The notes: a model not told the origin generated them from the letters alone. A DNA stretch of 64,000 bases from Halomonas piscis (GCF_031886125.1 NZ_CP119391.1:496001-560000); one strand, 5' to 3'; shown: positions 26,918 through 37,517, counted from the first letter of the stretch. Translations and numbers: made by a program.

Positions 26918-27250
26918 GTGGCAGTTTACGGTGGGATACAGGCCCACGAGCTGGGCTATTGGCTGACCGCGTTGACCAACGCGGCCTACGACCCGCGCCG
27001 TCCGCTGGCCAACGTTCACGGCGGCTGTGCCCGGGCACGCACGGCGCGTCAGGACCTGCTGGATATTGCCGGCTGCTATCGCAGCAACCAGTACAGTGCC
27101 GAAGAGGCCGCGGCCGCGCTCTCCCGCTGGTGCTTGCACTATCTGGACAAGGCCGAGTGGTACCGTCTCACCGGCGAACGTCGCGACCCGTCCGCGGCCG
27201 ATTCCGGCGACGCCTCCCCCGCGCCGCCCGGACGTCACCGTGCAGGCTAG
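26918..27250 (+). CDS. small hypothetical protein
   Basis: 110 aa from a GTG at 26918, chosen because AGGAG lies 9 nt before it. Upstream ATGs at 26831 and 26897 have no site. The segment HELGYWLTALTNAAYDPRRPLANVHGGCARARTARQDLLDIAGCYRSNQYS looks globular. The C-terminus is proline- and alanine-rich. No family is recognised, and it could be specific to this lineage. Confidence 0.5.
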   Translation: MAVYGGIQAHELGYWLTALTNAAYDPRRPLANVHGGCARARTARQDLLDIAGCYRSNQYSAEEAAAALSRWCLHYLDKAEWYRLTGERRDPSAADSGDASPAPPGRHRAG

Positions 27251-27391
27251 CCACCGCGCTGCGCTACGCCATGTTTTAATCACACGCCATATTATGGTTA
27301 CTGCACGTCTATCATGACGGCAGCGAGTCCGAGTAGCGGCACCGTCACCGGCATCGTTACCGTCAACTGTCACTATCAGGGAGTCTCTCGC

Positions 27392-28594
27392 ATGGCGGCC
27401 ACCTACCGCGCGCCGGAACAGGTCATTACTTCGCTTCTGGATACCGACTGGTACAAGCTCACCATGATGCAGGGGGTGCATCACAAATATGCCAACGCCA
27501 ACGTCGTGTGGGAGTTTCGCTGCCGCAACGCCGAGGACTTGAGCCCCTACCTCAGCGAGATACGCGCCCAGGTGGAAAGCCTGCGCTCGCTGTCGCTGAC
27601 GCCGGCCGAGTCCGACTATCTGGGCAGCTTTGTCTATATGTCGCCGGATTTCATCCGTTTTCTCGAGCTGTATCGCTTTTGCCCCGAGTACGTTTCCATC
27701 TACATGGAAGGCAGCGATCTGTGCATCATCATCGATGGTCCCTGGACGCACAGCATCCTGTTCGAGATCGTGATCCTGGCGATTATCAGCGAAGTGCGTA
27801 ACCAGGTGCTCTATCCCCAGGCCTCCGTGGATCAGGCGGTAACCCGGCTGCGCGGCAAGTTTGCCGCTCTGCGCCGGGATTACACGCCGGCCCAGCTGGA
27901 AAACTTCCGCCTGGCGGACTTCGGCACTCGCCGGCGACTGTCCCAGCCGGTGCAGGAGGCCGTGGTCGAGGTGCTGGCCGAGGAGTTTCCCGGCCGGTTC
28001 GTGGGTACCAGCAATGTGGACCTCGCCCGGCGCTACGACCTTGCGCCCATGGGCACCATGGCCCACGAATGGGTCATGGCTCACCAGCAGCTGGGCAGCC
28101 GGCTGGTAGACAGCCAGCGCGCCGCCATGGAGTCCTGGGTGCAGGAGTATCGCGGGCATCTGGGCATTGCGCTGACCGACACCGTGACGCTGGATGCCTT
28201 CCTCGAGGATTTTGATCTCTACTTTGCCAAGCTGTTCGACGGCCTGCGCCACGACAGCGGTGACCCGTTCGAGTTTGCCGAGAAATGCATCCGCCACTAC
28301 GAAGCGCTGGGAATCGACCCCAAAACCAAAACGCTGATTTTCAGCGACGGGCTGACGTTCGATAGCGCCATGGCGATCAAGGAAAAGCTGGAGGGGCGTA
28401 TTTCTACCAGCTTCGGCATCGGCACCAATCTGACCTGCGATCTTCCCGGCGTTACGCCCATGAATATCGTCATCAAGATGGTCTCGTGCAACGGCCAGCC
28501 GGTGGCCAAGATCACCGACGAGCCGGGCAAGGCCGCCACTCATGATCCGGAATACGTTCACTACTTGAAAAGCGTGTTCAACGTAACGGAGTAG
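27392..28594 (+). CDS. pncB: nicotinate phosphoribosyltransferase
   Basis: 400 aa NAD-salvage enzyme. The N-terminus [34 protein letters not shown] is typical of the E. coli class. Further motifs are [13 protein letters not shown] (phosphoribosyl site), [22 protein letters not shown] and [20 protein letters not shown]. The ATG at 27392 follows CAGGGAG. The upstream 141 bp holds no recognised operator. The next gene (ddh) is 41 bp downstream. Confidence 0.93.
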   Translation: MAATYRAPEQVITSLLDTDWYKLTMMQGVHHKYANANVVWEFRCRNAEDLSPYLSEIRAQVESLRSLSLTPAESDYLGSFVYMSPDFIRFLELYRFCPEYVSIYMEGSDLCIIIDGPWTHSILFEIVILAIISEVRNQVLYPQASVDQAVTRLRGKFAALRRDYTPAQLENFRLADFGTRRRLSQPVQEAVVEVLAEEFPGRFVGTSNVDLARRYDLAPMGTMAHEWVMAHQQLGSRLVDSQRAAMESWVQEYRGHLGIALTDTVTLDAFLEDFDLYFAKLFDGLRHDSGDPFEFAEKCIRHYEALGIDPKTKTLIFSDGLTFDSAMAIKEKLEGRISTSFGIGTNLTCDLPGVTPMNIVIKMVSCNGQPVAKITDEPGKAATHDPEYVHYLKSVFNVTE

Positions 28595-28635
28595 TTCCCG
28601 CTCCCCCATTCATCGACAAAAAGGCAAAGTGTTAC

Positions 28636-29622
28636 ATGGCCGATCATATTCGAGTCGCCATCGCCGGCTACGGCAACCTCGGGCGCGGCGTTGAAGCCGC
28701 TCTTGCGCAAAACCCCGACATGCGGCTGGTAGGCGTATTCAGCCGCCGGGACTCGGCAAGCGTTACGCCGCTGGACAGCCAGGTGCCGGTGTACCCCATG
28801 AGCGAGATAGAAACCTTCGCAGACGACATCGATGTCATGGTGCTTTGCGGCGGCTCCAAGACCGATCTGCCCGAGCAGGGGCCGTACCTGGCGCAGTTTT
28901 TCACCACCGTGGACAGCTTCGACACCCACGCCACGGTGAACGACTACCACGCCGCGCTGGATACGCCGGCCAGAAAGGCCGGCACCGTTGCCTTGATGTC
29001 AGTGGGCTGGGACCCGGGCCTGTTCTCGCTCAACCGCGCCTTCGGCGAAGCCGTGCTGGCCGAGGGCGAAACCTATTCCTTCTGGGGCAAGGGACTGAGC
29101 CAGGGGCATTCCCAGGCGGTGCGCAGCGTGGACGGCGTGAAAAAGGGCGTGCAGTACACCCTGCCTTCCGAAGACGCCATCGCTCGGGTGCGCCGCGGCG
29201 AGCAGCCCGAGCTCAGCACCCGGGAAAAGCACGTGCGCGAGTGCTACGTGGTGCTGGAAGACGGCGCCGACGCCGACACCGTGCGCGACACCATCGTCAA
29301 TATGCCCCACTACTTCGCCGACTACGACACCGAAGTTCACTTCATCGACGACGAGACCTTCGCCCGGGATCACAGCGCCATGCCCCACGGCGGCTTTGTG
29401 ATTCGCAGCGGCGTGACCGGCGACGGCAACAAGCAGTCGATCGAATATTCGCTTGCGCTTGGCAGCAACCCCGAGTTCACCGCCAGCGCGCTGGTGGCCT
29501 ACGCCCGCGCGGCGTATCGCCTGGCCCAGCGCGGCGAGAGCGGCGCCCGCACGGTATTCGACGTGGCCCCGGGCCTGCTGTCGCCCAAAGACCCCGCCCA
29601 GCTGCGTAAAGAGCTGCTGTAG
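28636..29622 (+). CDS. ddh: meso-diaminopimelate D-dehydrogenase
   Basis: 328 aa, the normal length. It carries the NADP-binding RVAIAGYGNLGRGVEAAL and the Ddh-specific MSVGWDPGLFSLNRAF, FWGKGLSQGHSQAVRSVDGV and HGGFVIRSG blocks. It makes meso-diaminopimelate from tetrahydrodipicolinate in one step, bypassing the succinyl or acetyl route. This pathway is sporadic outside Corynebacterium and a few other bacteria. The gene follows pncB without a visible terminator. Confidence 0.9.
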   Translation: MADHIRVAIAGYGNLGRGVEAALAQNPDMRLVGVFSRRDSASVTPLDSQVPVYPMSEIETFADDIDVMVLCGGSKTDLPEQGPYLAQFFTTVDSFDTHATVNDYHAALDTPARKAGTVALMSVGWDPGLFSLNRAFGEAVLAEGETYSFWGKGLSQGHSQAVRSVDGVKKGVQYTLPSEDAIARVRRGEQPELSTREKHVRECYVVLEDGADADTVRDTIVNMPHYFADYDTEVHFIDDETFARDHSAMPHGGFVIRSGVTGDGNKQSIEYSLALGSNPEFTASALVAYARAAYRLAQRGESGARTVFDVAPGLLSPKDPAQLRKELL

Positions 29623-29714
29623 GAAAAATGGCCGCCAGCTAGCGAGCCGGCCGGCATCGTCAGGCGGTGCCGGCCGCAAGAGAACGGCGGATGCCGGGTG
29701 TAACAATCGGGCAC

Positions 29715-29745
29715 AAAAAAAGGCCTACGCCGTGGCGTAAGCCCT
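29715..29745 (-). terminator. terminator downstream of tRNA-Pro
   Basis: Read leftward: GGGCTTACGCC, loop ACGG, GGCGTAGGCC-type arm, then TTTTTTT. It lies just after the tRNA 3' end. Confidence 0.75.
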
Positions 29746-29756
29746 TTTTCAATGTT

Positions 29757-29833
29757 TGGTCGGAATAGCAGGATTCGAACCTACGACCTCTGCCTCCCGA
29801 AGGCAGCGCTCTACCAAGCTGAGCTATATTCCG
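29757..29833 (-). tRNA. tRNA-Pro (anticodon CGG)
   Basis: 77 nt including an encoded CCA. The acceptor stem CGGAATA pairs with TATTCCG, and the C1-G72 pair is typical of bacterial tRNA-Pro. The D arm is AGCTCAGCTTGGTAGAGC. The anticodon stem CTGCC/GGCAG holds a loop TTCGGGA, so the anticodon is CGG. The T arm GTAGGTTCGAATCCTGC is intact. Confidence 0.96.
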
Positions 29834-29926
29834 AGGCGTTGTCGGCCGTGGCCGTCAACTGGTGGCAGATCATACGCCGCCTGCGGCGGTGTTTCAAGCC
29901 TTTTTTGGCCGTGCGGCGCTGTGCGG

Positions 29927-30934
29927 TCAGGTCTGGCGTTCGATGGCGGCGCGGGCGAGCGTTTCCATGGTGTCGCGGAACTCGCTTTCCGGCAGGGCGG
30001 CCAGCTGGGCCAGGGCCTTTTCGGCCATCGTTTCGGCGCGCGCTCGGGTGTAGTCCAGCGCGCCGGTAGCGCGCACGATCTCGAGCACGGCGTCGAGCTG
30101 GTCGAGCCCGCCCTTGCGGATCGCCTGGCGGATCAGCTTGGCCTGCTCCGGAGTGCCCTTTTCCATGGCGCGCAACAGCGGCAGGGTAGGCTTGCCTTCG
30201 GCGAGATCGTCGCCGACGTTCTTGCCCATGGCGTCGGCGTCGCCCTGGTAGTCGAGCAGGTCGTCCACCAGCTGGAAGGCGAGCCCCAGGTAGCGACCGT
30301 AAAGCTTGAGCGCTTCCTCCTGCTCCGGGGTGGCGTCGGCGATGATGGCGCCGGTCTGCGAGGCGGCTTCGAACAGCTGGGCGGTCTTGCCCTGGATGGT
30401 GGCGAAGTAGTCGTCTTCGCTCACCGAGGGGTTGCCGATGTTGGTCAGCTGGCGAACTTCGCCCTCGGCGATGATGCAGGTGGCGGCGGAGAGAATTTCC
30501 ATGATCCGCATGGAGCCCACGTCGACCATCATCTGGAACGAGCGCGAGTAGAGAAAGTCCCCCACCAGCACCGAAGGCGCGTTGCCCCAGGCGTCGTTGG
30601 CGGTCTGCTTGCCCCGGCGCAGGTGCGACTCGTCCACCACGTCGTCGTGCAGAAGCGTCGAGGTGTGCATGAACTCGATCAGCGTGGCGAGCGTCACGTG
30701 CTTGTCGCCGGCATAGCCCAGGGAGCGCGCGGCCAGCAGTACCAGCAGCGGGCGCAGGCGCTTGCCGCCGCTGTCGATGATGTAGCCGCTGATGGCCTCG
30801 ACCAGCGGCACCCGGGAGCTCAGCTGCTGAACGATGGTGCGGTTGACCGCGGCAAAGTCATCGGCCACCGCGGCGTGCAGCGGCGATGAACTGGCAGGCG
30901 TGGAAGCTGGGGTGTCAGTGGTCATGGGGTCCAT
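29927..30934 (-). CDS. ispB: octaprenyl diphosphate synthase
   Basis: 335 aa trans-prenyltransferase making the ubiquinone side chain. The first aspartate-rich motif is LLHDDVVDESHLRRG, and the second is FQLVDDLLDYQGD. GGKRLRPLLVLLAARS binds the allylic substrate. The start is either 30934 or an ATG at 30925; no strong site distinguishes them. It diverges from rplU, which is the usual arrangement for ispB. Confidence 0.93.
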   Translation of the reverse strand: MDPMTTDTPASTPASSSPLHAAVADDFAAVNRTIVQQLSSRVPLVEAISGYIIDSGGKRLRPLLVLLAARSLGYAGDKHVTLATLIEFMHTSTLLHDDVVDESHLRRGKQTANDAWGNAPSVLVGDFLYSRSFQMMVDVGSMRIMEILSAATCIIAEGEVRQLTNIGNPSVSEDDYFATIQGKTAQLFEAASQTGAIIADATPEQEEALKLYGRYLGLAFQLVDDLLDYQGDADAMGKNVGDDLAEGKPTLPLLRAMEKGTPEQAKLIRQAIRKGGLDQLDAVLEIVRATGALDYTRARAETMAEKALAQLAALPESEFRDTMETLARAAIERQT

Positions 30935-31099
30935 TCATCGCGGCAGAGGTGAAGGCGGGCGCGCGGCTCATGCAGGTGGCAGCATGAAGGTAATGAACGG
31001 CACACGCCGGGGGTCGATGCTTGATAACGATGCTTATGCTATGGGGGTGCCGGGTGGTCGTCAAGGTAACGGCCCGCCGCGGTTGATCTTGATCGGCGG

Positions 31100-31128
31100 T
31101 TGTGCGCCCGCGCGGGGGTCGCTATAAT
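31100..31128 (+). promoter_or_regulatory. rplU-rpmA promoter
   Basis: TTGTGC (31100-31105), 17 nt, perfect TATAAT (31123-31128). It gives a leader of about 145 nt before rplU that is GC-rich with possible stems, long enough to hold an autogenous ribosomal-protein leader, though none could be assigned. The rest of the 343-bp gap (30935-31277) shows no gene. Confidence 0.75.
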
Positions 31129-31277
31129 ACGCGGCCGCTTGTCATGCTCCCTGTCAGATGGCTGCCAAAAGGGGCGCCACTCGCCGCAGGTCGATTGTGC
31201 GCGTATCGAACAAGAGCCAGGCGCGATGAGCGCGGCGGCGCCGGTCGTCGCCACTAGAATCCGTTCCGGAGAGAGAC

Positions 31278-31589
31278 ATGTACGCAGTAATCAAGAGCGG
31301 TGGCAAACAGTACCGCGTTCAGGAAGGCCAGACGCTCAAGCTCGAGAAGCTGGAAATTCCCACCGGCGAAACCATCGAATTTGACCAGGTGATGCTGGTG
31401 GCCGACGGTGATGACATCCAGGTTGGCGCGCCGCTGCTCAGCGGTGCCAAGGTGGCGGCGGAGATCGTCGATCACGGCCGCGGAGACAAGGTCAAGATCA
31501 TCAAGTTTCGCCGCCGCAAGCACAGCATGACCCGCCAGGGCCATCGCCAGTGGTACACTGAAGTCAAGATCACCGGAATTACCGCGTAA
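31278..31589 (+). CDS. rplU: 50S ribosomal protein L21
   Basis: 103 aa, the usual length. [25 protein letters not shown] at the start and [28 protein letters not shown] at the end are highly conserved. It has a GGAGAGAG site and is followed after 31 bp by rpmA. Confidence 0.98.
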   Translation: MYAVIKSGGKQYRVQEGQTLKLEKLEIPTGETIEFDQVMLVADGDDIQVGAPLLSGAKVAAEIVDHGRGDKVKIIKFRRRKHSMTRQGHRQWYTEVKITGITA

Positions 31590-31620
31590 GCGGTTGTTTC
31601 CCTGCTAGGAGGTATTAACC

Positions 31621-31878
31621 ATGGCACACAAAAAAGCCGCCGGTTCCACGCGTAACGGTCGCGACAGTGAATCCAAGCGCCTTGGCGTGAAGCTCTTTGG
31701 TGGCCAGGCGGCAACGCCGGGCAACATCATCGTGCGCCAGCGCGGCACCAAGTTTCATGCCGGCACCGGCGTGGGCATCGGCAAGGATCACACCCTGTTC
31801 GCACTGAACGAAGGCGTGATCAAGTTCGAGACCAAGGGTCCGAAGAACCGCAAGTTCGTGAGCGTCGTGTCCGCGTAA
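31621..31878 (+). CDS. rpmA: 50S ribosomal protein L27
   Basis: 85 aa. [24 protein letters not shown] and [15 protein letters not shown] are characteristic. AGGAGG lies just upstream. The short flexible N-terminus reaches the peptidyl-transferase centre. Confidence 0.98.
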   Translation: MAHKKAAGSTRNGRDSESKRLGVKLFGGQAATPGNIIVRQRGTKFHAGTGVGIGKDHTLFALNEGVIKFETKGPKNRKFVSVVSA

Positions 31879-31916
31879 GCAAAGCCGCTGCCACGAACGA
31901 CGGCAAAGAACGACAG

Positions 31917-31938
31917 GCCCCGCCACGGCGGGGCTTTT
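31917..31938 (+). terminator. rplU-rpmA terminator
   Basis: Stem GCCCCGCC / GGCGGGGC with a short loop, followed by TTTTTT. It lies 38 bp after rpmA and before obgE. Confidence 0.85.
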
Positions 31939-32066
31939 TTGTCTGCGCTCCCCGGGTTGAGCCGGGCAGCGGTTGCAGCACAGCGCAGGTCGCAACAAAA
32001 TGCACAGGGGTGCTCGAGGGCATCCAGCGATGTAAACGGCGGCGAGAGCGGCCAGGAGCAACAACC

Positions 32067-33260
32067 ATGCAATTTCTCGACGAAGCCTCGGTGATTGTCG
32101 AGGCGGGAAATGGCGGCAACGGCTGTCTGAGCTTTCGCCGCGAAAAATACGTGCCCAAGGGCGGGCCGGACGGCGGCGACGGCGGTCACGGCGGCAGCGT
32201 CCATCTGATCGGCGACGACTCGCTGAATACCCTGATCGATTTCAAGTACCAGCGCTTTTACAAGGCGGAAAACGGCCGCCCCGGCCAGGGCCGTCAGATG
32301 AGCGGCCGCGCCGGCAACGACCTGCACGTCAAGGTGCCGGTGGGCACCACGGTGATCGACGAAGACACCCTGGAGGTGATCGCCGACGTCACCGAGGGCG
32401 GCCAGGTGGTGCTGGTGGCCGCAGGCGGCCGCCGGGGGCTGGGCAATATCCACTTCAAGTCGTCCACCAACCGCGCGCCGCGCCGGACCACGCCGGGTAC
32501 CGACGGCGAGCGGCGCAACCTGCGCTTTGAAATGAAAGTGATGGCCGACGTGGGCCTTCTGGGCCTGCCCAACGCGGGCAAGTCCACGCTGATCCGCGCG
32601 GTGTCTGCAGCCAAGCCCAAGGTGGCCAACTATCCGTTCACGACGCTGGTGCCCAACCTCGGGGTGGTCAAGCTCGGCCCGCAGGAACACTTCGTCATGG
32701 CCGACATCCCCGGGCTGATCGAAGGCGCCTCGGAAGGGGCCGGGCTGGGGCTGCGCTTTCTCAAGCATCTCACGCGTACCCGCCTGCTGCTCCACGTGGT
32801 GGACGTCGCGCCCTTTGATGACACCGACCCGGTGGCGTCGGCCAAAGCCATCGCCCGGGAGCTTGCCGAGTTTTCTCCGGCGCTTGCCGAGCGTCCGCGC
32901 TGGCTGGTGCTCAACAAGTTCGACCTGCTGCCCGAGGACGAGCGCGAGGCCCGGGCTCGGGAAATCGTCGAGGCGCTCGGCTGGGAAGGACCGGTATATT
33001 CCCTCTCGGCCCTCAGCCAGGACGGAACCCTGCCGCTGGTTCAGGCGGTGTACCGCTGGCTCGAAGAGCAGCAGCGCCTGGAGCACGAGGACGAAGCCGC
33101 CTACGCCGAGGAGCAAGCCATGCGCCGGCGCATGGAGGAAGAAGCCGTGGCGCGCACCGAGGCTCGCCTGGGCCGCAAGCGCAAGCCCCGGGACGAAGAC
33201 GGTGACGACGACGACTTTGACGACGATGACTACGACGTGGAAGTGGAATACGCGCCCTGA
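32067..33260 (+). CDS. obgE: Obg-family GTPase
   Basis: 397 aa. It has the glycine-rich Obg domain ([28 protein letters not shown]), then the G domain with G1 [10 protein letters not shown]3 [10 protein letters not shown] and G4 NKFD. It ends in a very acidic tail ([20 protein letters not shown]), typical of Obg and accentuated in this genome. It acts in ribosome assembly and growth control. The ATG at 32067 follows AGGAG. Confidence 0.97.
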   Translation: MQFLDEASVIVEAGNGGNGCLSFRREKYVPKGGPDGGDGGHGGSVHLIGDDSLNTLIDFKYQRFYKAENGRPGQGRQMSGRAGNDLHVKVPVGTTVIDEDTLEVIADVTEGGQVVLVAAGGRRGLGNIHFKSSTNRAPRRTTPGTDGERRNLRFEMKVMADVGLLGLPNAGKSTLIRAVSAAKPKVANYPFTTLVPNLGVVKLGPQEHFVMADIPGLIEGASEGAGLGLRFLKHLTRTRLLLHVVDVAPFDDTDPVASAKAIARELAEFSPALAERPRWLVLNKFDLLPEDEREARAREIVEALGWEGPVYSLSALSQDGTLPLVQAVYRWLEEQQRLEHEDEAAYAEEQAMRRRMEEEAVARTEARLGRKRKPRDEDGDDDDFDDDDYDVEVEYAP

Positions 33261-33302
33261 CGCGGCGCTTTCAACGCCGGGTGAGCGGCAAGGAGCTATG
33301 CT

Positions 33303-34451
33303 GTGAGCAATGAGCAGGAGCCGGGGCGCGAGGCGCTATCCCGAGGGCACCGGGTGGTGGTGAAAATCGGCAGTTCGCTTCTGACCAATGACGGCCGCGG
33401 GCTGGATGAAGCCGCCATCGGCGGCTGGGTGGATCAGATTGCCACGCTGCATCGGCGCGGCGTGGAAGTGGTGCTGGTATCGTCCGGCGCGGTGGCGGCG
33501 GGCATGCTGCGGCTGGGCTGGCAGGCGCGCCCCAACGAAGTGCACGAGCTTCAAGCCGCCGCTGCCGTGGGGCAGAACGGGCTGACCCAGAGCTACGAAC
33601 AGCACTTTGCCCGCCACGATATTCTCACCGCGCAGATCCTGCTTACCCACGACGACCTGTCCAACCGCAAGCGCTATCTGAACGCGCTGTCGGCCCTGCG
33701 CACCCTGGTGGCAATGCGCGTGGTGCCGGTGATCAACGAAAACGACACCGTGGTCACCGACGAAATCCGCTTTGGCGATAACGACACCCTGGGCGCGCTG
33801 GTGGCCAACCTGCTGGAAGCCGACGCGCTCTTGCTGCTCACCGATCAGGAGGGGCTGTTCGACGCCGACCCGCGGCATAATCCTGACGCTGCGCTGATTG
33901 CCGAAGGCCGCGCCGACGATCCGCGGCTGGCAGCGGTGGCCGGCGACGGCGGTGCGCTGGGGCGCGGCGGCATGAGCACCAAGGTGCGCGCGGCCAGGCT
34001 GGCCGCCCGCTCCGGCGCGGTGACGGTGATCGCCGGCGGCCGCCAGCCGAACGTGCTGACCCGGCTGATGGACGGCGAAACCCTGGGGACGCTGTTGCGC
34101 CCGGGGCAGGCGCCGCTGGCCGCGCGCAAGCGCTGGCTGGCCGGGCAGCTCCAGGTGCGCGGCACGCTGACGCTGGATGCCGGGGCGGTCAAGGTGCTGC
34201 TCGAGCGTGGGTCGAGCCTTCTGGCGGTGGGCGTGCGCCGGGTGCAGGGCTCCTTCCGCCGAGGCGACGTGGTGGCCTGCGTGGACGAGCAGGGCACGCT
34301 GGTCGCCAAGGGGCTTGCCAACTACGGCGCCGACGAGGCGCGCAAGCTCGCCGGCCAGCCCAGCCACCAGATCGAGGCGCTTTTGGGCTACGTCGAGGCG
34401 CGCTCGCTGATCCACCGGGATAACCTGGTGGTCATACGCCCGACGCAGTAG
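33303..34451 (+). CDS. proB: glutamate 5-kinase
   Basis: 382 aa: an amino-acid-kinase domain ([60 protein letters not shown]) followed by a PUA domain from about residue 285 ([25 protein letters not shown]). It catalyses the first step of proline synthesis, the osmolyte pathway. It starts with GTG at 33303, with AAGGAG upstream. It is the usual neighbour of obgE. Confidence 0.96.
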   Translation: MSNEQEPGREALSRGHRVVVKIGSSLLTNDGRGLDEAAIGGWVDQIATLHRRGVEVVLVSSGAVAAGMLRLGWQARPNEVHELQAAAAVGQNGLTQSYEQHFARHDILTAQILLTHDDLSNRKRYLNALSALRTLVAMRVVPVINENDTVVTDEIRFGDNDTLGALVANLLEADALLLLTDQEGLFDADPRHNPDAALIAEGRADDPRLAAVAGDGGALGRGGMSTKVRAARLAARSGAVTVIAGGRQPNVLTRLMDGETLGTLLRPGQAPLAARKRWLAGQLQVRGTLTLDAGAVKVLLERGSSLLAVGVRRVQGSFRRGDVVACVDEQGTLVAKGLANYGADEARKLAGQPSHQIEALLGYVEARSLIHRDNLVVIRPTQ

Positions 34452-34460
34452 CTTTTCCGC

Positions 34461-35474
34461 TCAGCCGGCCGGCGGCAGCGGGATCTGCCGCGGCCAGTCG
34501 TCGGGGACGATGAATACCCGCCGGGTCTCGCCCCCGGGCGGCAGATAAAGCATCAGCTGCTGCGCCACCGGCGCTTTTTGCAGCCGGGCAAGCGCAGCGT
34601 CCGCGGCCTGGCGAAGCGGGACAAAGGAGGCAAACGGCGGCGGGGCCAGCCAGCAGGGCTTGGGCAGCCGGGTGCCCAGGGCAGAGGGCGGCAGAGTGGC
34701 GGCGAGCGCCGGCCAGTCCCGGGCGTAGCACCAGAGCCCGCGGTAGTGCTCGGGGGTGCTGCCGGCAGGCGCCGGCAGCGTCGCGTGAAAGGGGTAGAAC
34801 AATACGCCCGGCATGGCGAACTGCGCGCCGGGCGGGGTCAAGGCTTCGCCGGCGTCTCTGGGGGCGAGCCAGTGGCGCAGCGCTCGGCGCGCCGCCGGGG
34901 TGGCGGAAAACGCCAGCTGCCGGCGCGCCATGTGGCTGCTCTTGAGCGCCAGGCTGTCAAAGCCCCCGGGGCCGATCCATCGGCTCTGGCCTGCTGCCGC
35001 GCCCGGGCCTTCGGGCAGCCCCAGGTAGAACTTGATCGCCACTTCCAGGTGGATCGGCGTCGGGTCCCGGCGGGTGCGATAGATCATGTCCATTTCGCCC
35101 AGGGTGTGGCGCCGCTCCGCCACCCGCACGCCGTGGGCCAGCAGCCGCGTCTGCGGCGCGTGGTCGAGCAGGTAATGCCAGAGCCTTTCGTGGTAGTGCC
35201 CCAGGCGCGCCAGGCGTAGCCGCGACCACTGCGCCTCGCCGGCCCGGGGCGTCTGCTGCGCCAGCCAGCCGCTTAGCGCCGCGGAGGTGGCAAGCCCCAG
35301 CGCGTCGCCGTCCGGCCGCCCGGGATAGCCGGCCAGAGTCACCAGGTCCGGCGCCCGGCACAGCCAGGCCAGGTCGCGCAGCGCCGGGGCGGCAAGCGTC
35401 TCGGCGACGCCTTCAAGGCAGGCCGGCGCCGAGAGCGGGGCGCTGTCTGAACCTGTTGCGCTTTCTCCTGTCAA
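34461..35474 (-). CDS. DUF1853-family protein
   Basis: 337 aa. The DUF1853 pattern is visible in DLAWLCRAPDL, LGHYHERLWHYLLDH, GEMDMIYRTRRDPTPIHLEVAIKFYLG and FDSLALKSSHMARRQ. The conserved E-x-D and H-x-E-x-A-x-K layout recalls PD-(D/E)XK nuclease-like folds, but that is an inference. It converges on proB with a 9-bp gap. Confidence 0.8.
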   Translation of the reverse strand: MTGESATGSDSAPLSAPACLEGVAETLAAPALRDLAWLCRAPDLVTLAGYPGRPDGDALGLATSAALSGWLAQQTPRAGEAQWSRLRLARLGHYHERLWHYLLDHAPQTRLLAHGVRVAERRHTLGEMDMIYRTRRDPTPIHLEVAIKFYLGLPEGPGAAAGQSRWIGPGGFDSLALKSSHMARRQLAFSATPAARRALRHWLAPRDAGEALTPPGAQFAMPGVLFYPFHATLPAPAGSTPEHYRGLWCYARDWPALAATLPPSALGTRLPKPCWLAPPPFASFVPLRQAADAALARLQKAPVAQQLMLYLPPGGETRRVFIVPDDWPRQIPLPPAG

Positions 35475-35549
35475 CTGGGCTCCTTTCTTTTTAACCTCAG
35501 CTTTTCAACGTCAGCTTGTTAATACGGCTTTCAACACCGGGGATGTGCC

Positions 35550-37517
35550 ATGTCGTTTTCTCCAGCGGAAACTGCCCCGCCGCCGGGTGCGCCGGCCTTC
35601 GACCACGCCGACGAGAGCGCCTTGCCCGACGTGCTGGTCGGCCCGCTGCTGCGCCGGATATCCCCCCGCCGCTGGGTGATGTGGCTGGTCACCTGCCGGC
35701 CGCTTGATCTGATATTGACGCTCGCCCCGCGCGGTGGCAAATCTCGTCGTATTTCCCTGACGGACCAGCCGCGCCTGGCGATCGGCCGCCACGCCTTCCT
35801 ATACCTGGTGGACGTCGCTCTGGACGAGCCGCTGCCCCGGGACACGCTGATCGACTATGACGTCGGCATCTGCCATGGCGACGGCAGCCAAAGCGGCATT
35901 GCCCAGTGGGCCCCCTGGCTTTGCCATGCCGGGGCGGCGATGCCAAGCGTGGTGATCGCCTCGAGCCACCGCCGGCTGATGCACGGCTCGTGCCGCAAGC
36001 CCCACCACCCGGTGGCCGATGGCCTGGTGCGCGGGGACGACTGGCTGGCCGACGACGTGGACGATCCGGCTCGGCGCCCGGCCTGGCTGTTGATGACCGG
36101 CGATCAGATCTACGCCGACGACGTCGCCGGACCCATGCTGTGCCACATTCACGCGCTGATTGCGCGGCTGGGCCTGTGGGACGAAACCCTGAGCGGCGCG
36201 ACGCTGCCGGACAGCCCGGCGCTTTACGCCGCCGACAGCACCTACTACCACCGCGACCTTCTGCTGCCGGACGTGGAGAGCAGCGCGGCGCTGCGCAAGG
36301 GGTTTTTCGGCGGCGCCAGAAAGCCGGTGTTTACCACCGCCAACGCGCACAACCACCTGATGACGCTGGGCGAAATACTCGCCATGTACTGCCTGGCGTG
36401 GTCGCCGACGCCCTGGCAGCTGGCAGCGTGCGGGATGCCCGCGCTGGAGGAAGAGGACGCTGCGCGCTATCGCCGGGAGAGCGAGGCGGTCGACGGCTTT
36501 CGCGACGGCCTTGGCCAGTGCGCCCGGCTGATGGCCCACCTGCCGACGCTGATGATTTTCGACGACCACGACGTCACCGACGACTGGAACCTCCACGCCG
36601 ACTGGGAGCACAACGCCTACGGCCATGCGTTTTCCCGGCGGATCATCGGCAACGCCCTGGTGGCCTATCTATTGTGCCAGGGCTGGGGCAACGACCCCGA
36701 CGGCACGGCACCGCTGGTGAACCAGACCCGCGAGCTGCTGGGCAACGCCGCGGCGTCGGGCGGCTGGCTGGATCCCGGCCGCCAGGATGCGCTGATCGAC
36801 GCGCTGCTGGCGTTCGAGGGCTACGCCTATCAGGTGGACGAGGCCACGCCGCCGCTGATCGTGCTGGACACCCGCACGCGGCGCTGGCGCAGCGAGCGCC
36901 ACCCCAAGCGCCCCTCGGGGCTGATGGACTGGGAGGCGCTGACAGAGCTGCAGCAGATGCTGTTGGACGCCCCGGGGGCGGTGATCATCTCGCCGACGCC
37001 GATGTTCGGCGTCAAGCTGATCGAGACCGTGCAGCAGGTGTTCACCTGGCTTGGCAAGCCCCTGATGGTGGACGCCGAAAACTGGATGGCCCACCGCGGC
37101 GCGGCCAGCGTGCTGCTCAATATCTGGCGGCATTCGCGCACCCCGGGCAACTACGTGATCCTCTCCGGCGACGTCCACTATTCCTTCGCCTACGACATTG
37201 TGCTGCGCCACCGGCAGCGCTCGCCGCGGCTGTGGCAAATCACCTCCAGCGGCATCAAGAATACCTTCCCCGACACGCTGCTGGACGTGTTCGACCGGCT
37301 CAACCGCTGGCTGTATGCGCCCTGGTCGCCGCTGAATATCCTCACCAAGCGCCGCCGGCTGCGCATCTATCCCCGCGTTCCCGACCGCGGCAATGCCGGC
37401 GAGCGGCTGTGGAACGCAAGCGGCCTGGGGCTGGTCACGCTGGACGATCAGGGCCGCCCGGCGCGCATCACCCAGCTCGACACCCGCGGCGACGAAGTGC
37501 ATTTTCCGCCGCCTTAG
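35550..37517 (+). CDS. PhoD-like metallophosphatase
   Basis: 655 aa. The PhoD-type dinuclear metal motifs are WLLMTGDQIYADDV, MIFDDHDVTDDWNLH and ILSGDVHYSFAYD. There is no obvious signal peptide, so a cytoplasmic or unusually exported enzyme is possible. It may hydrolyse phosphodiesters or phosphomonoesters. The 3' end is intact and the IscB element starts about 90 bp downstream. Confidence 0.85.
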   Translation: MSFSPAETAPPPGAPAFDHADESALPDVLVGPLLRRISPRRWVMWLVTCRPLDLILTLAPRGGKSRRISLTDQPRLAIGRHAFLYLVDVALDEPLPRDTLIDYDVGICHGDGSQSGIAQWAPWLCHAGAAMPSVVIASSHRRLMHGSCRKPHHPVADGLVRGDDWLADDVDDPARRPAWLLMTGDQIYADDVAGPMLCHIHALIARLGLWDETLSGATLPDSPALYAADSTYYHRDLLLPDVESSAALRKGFFGGARKPVFTTANAHNHLMTLGEILAMYCLAWSPTPWQLAACGMPALEEEDAARYRRESEAVDGFRDGLGQCARLMAHLPTLMIFDDHDVTDDWNLHADWEHNAYGHAFSRRIIGNALVAYLLCQGWGNDPDGTAPLVNQTRELLGNAAASGGWLDPGRQDALIDALLAFEGYAYQVDEATPPLIVLDTRTRRWRSERHPKRPSGLMDWEALTELQQMLLDAPGAVIISPTPMFGVKLIETVQQVFTWLGKPLMVDAENWMAHRGAASVLLNIWRHSRTPGNYVILSGDVHYSFAYDIVLRHRQRSPRLWQITSSGIKNTFPDTLLDVFDRLNRWLYAPWSPLNILTKRRRLRIYPRVPDRGNAGERLWNASGLGLVTLDDQGRPARITQLDTRGDEVHFPPP

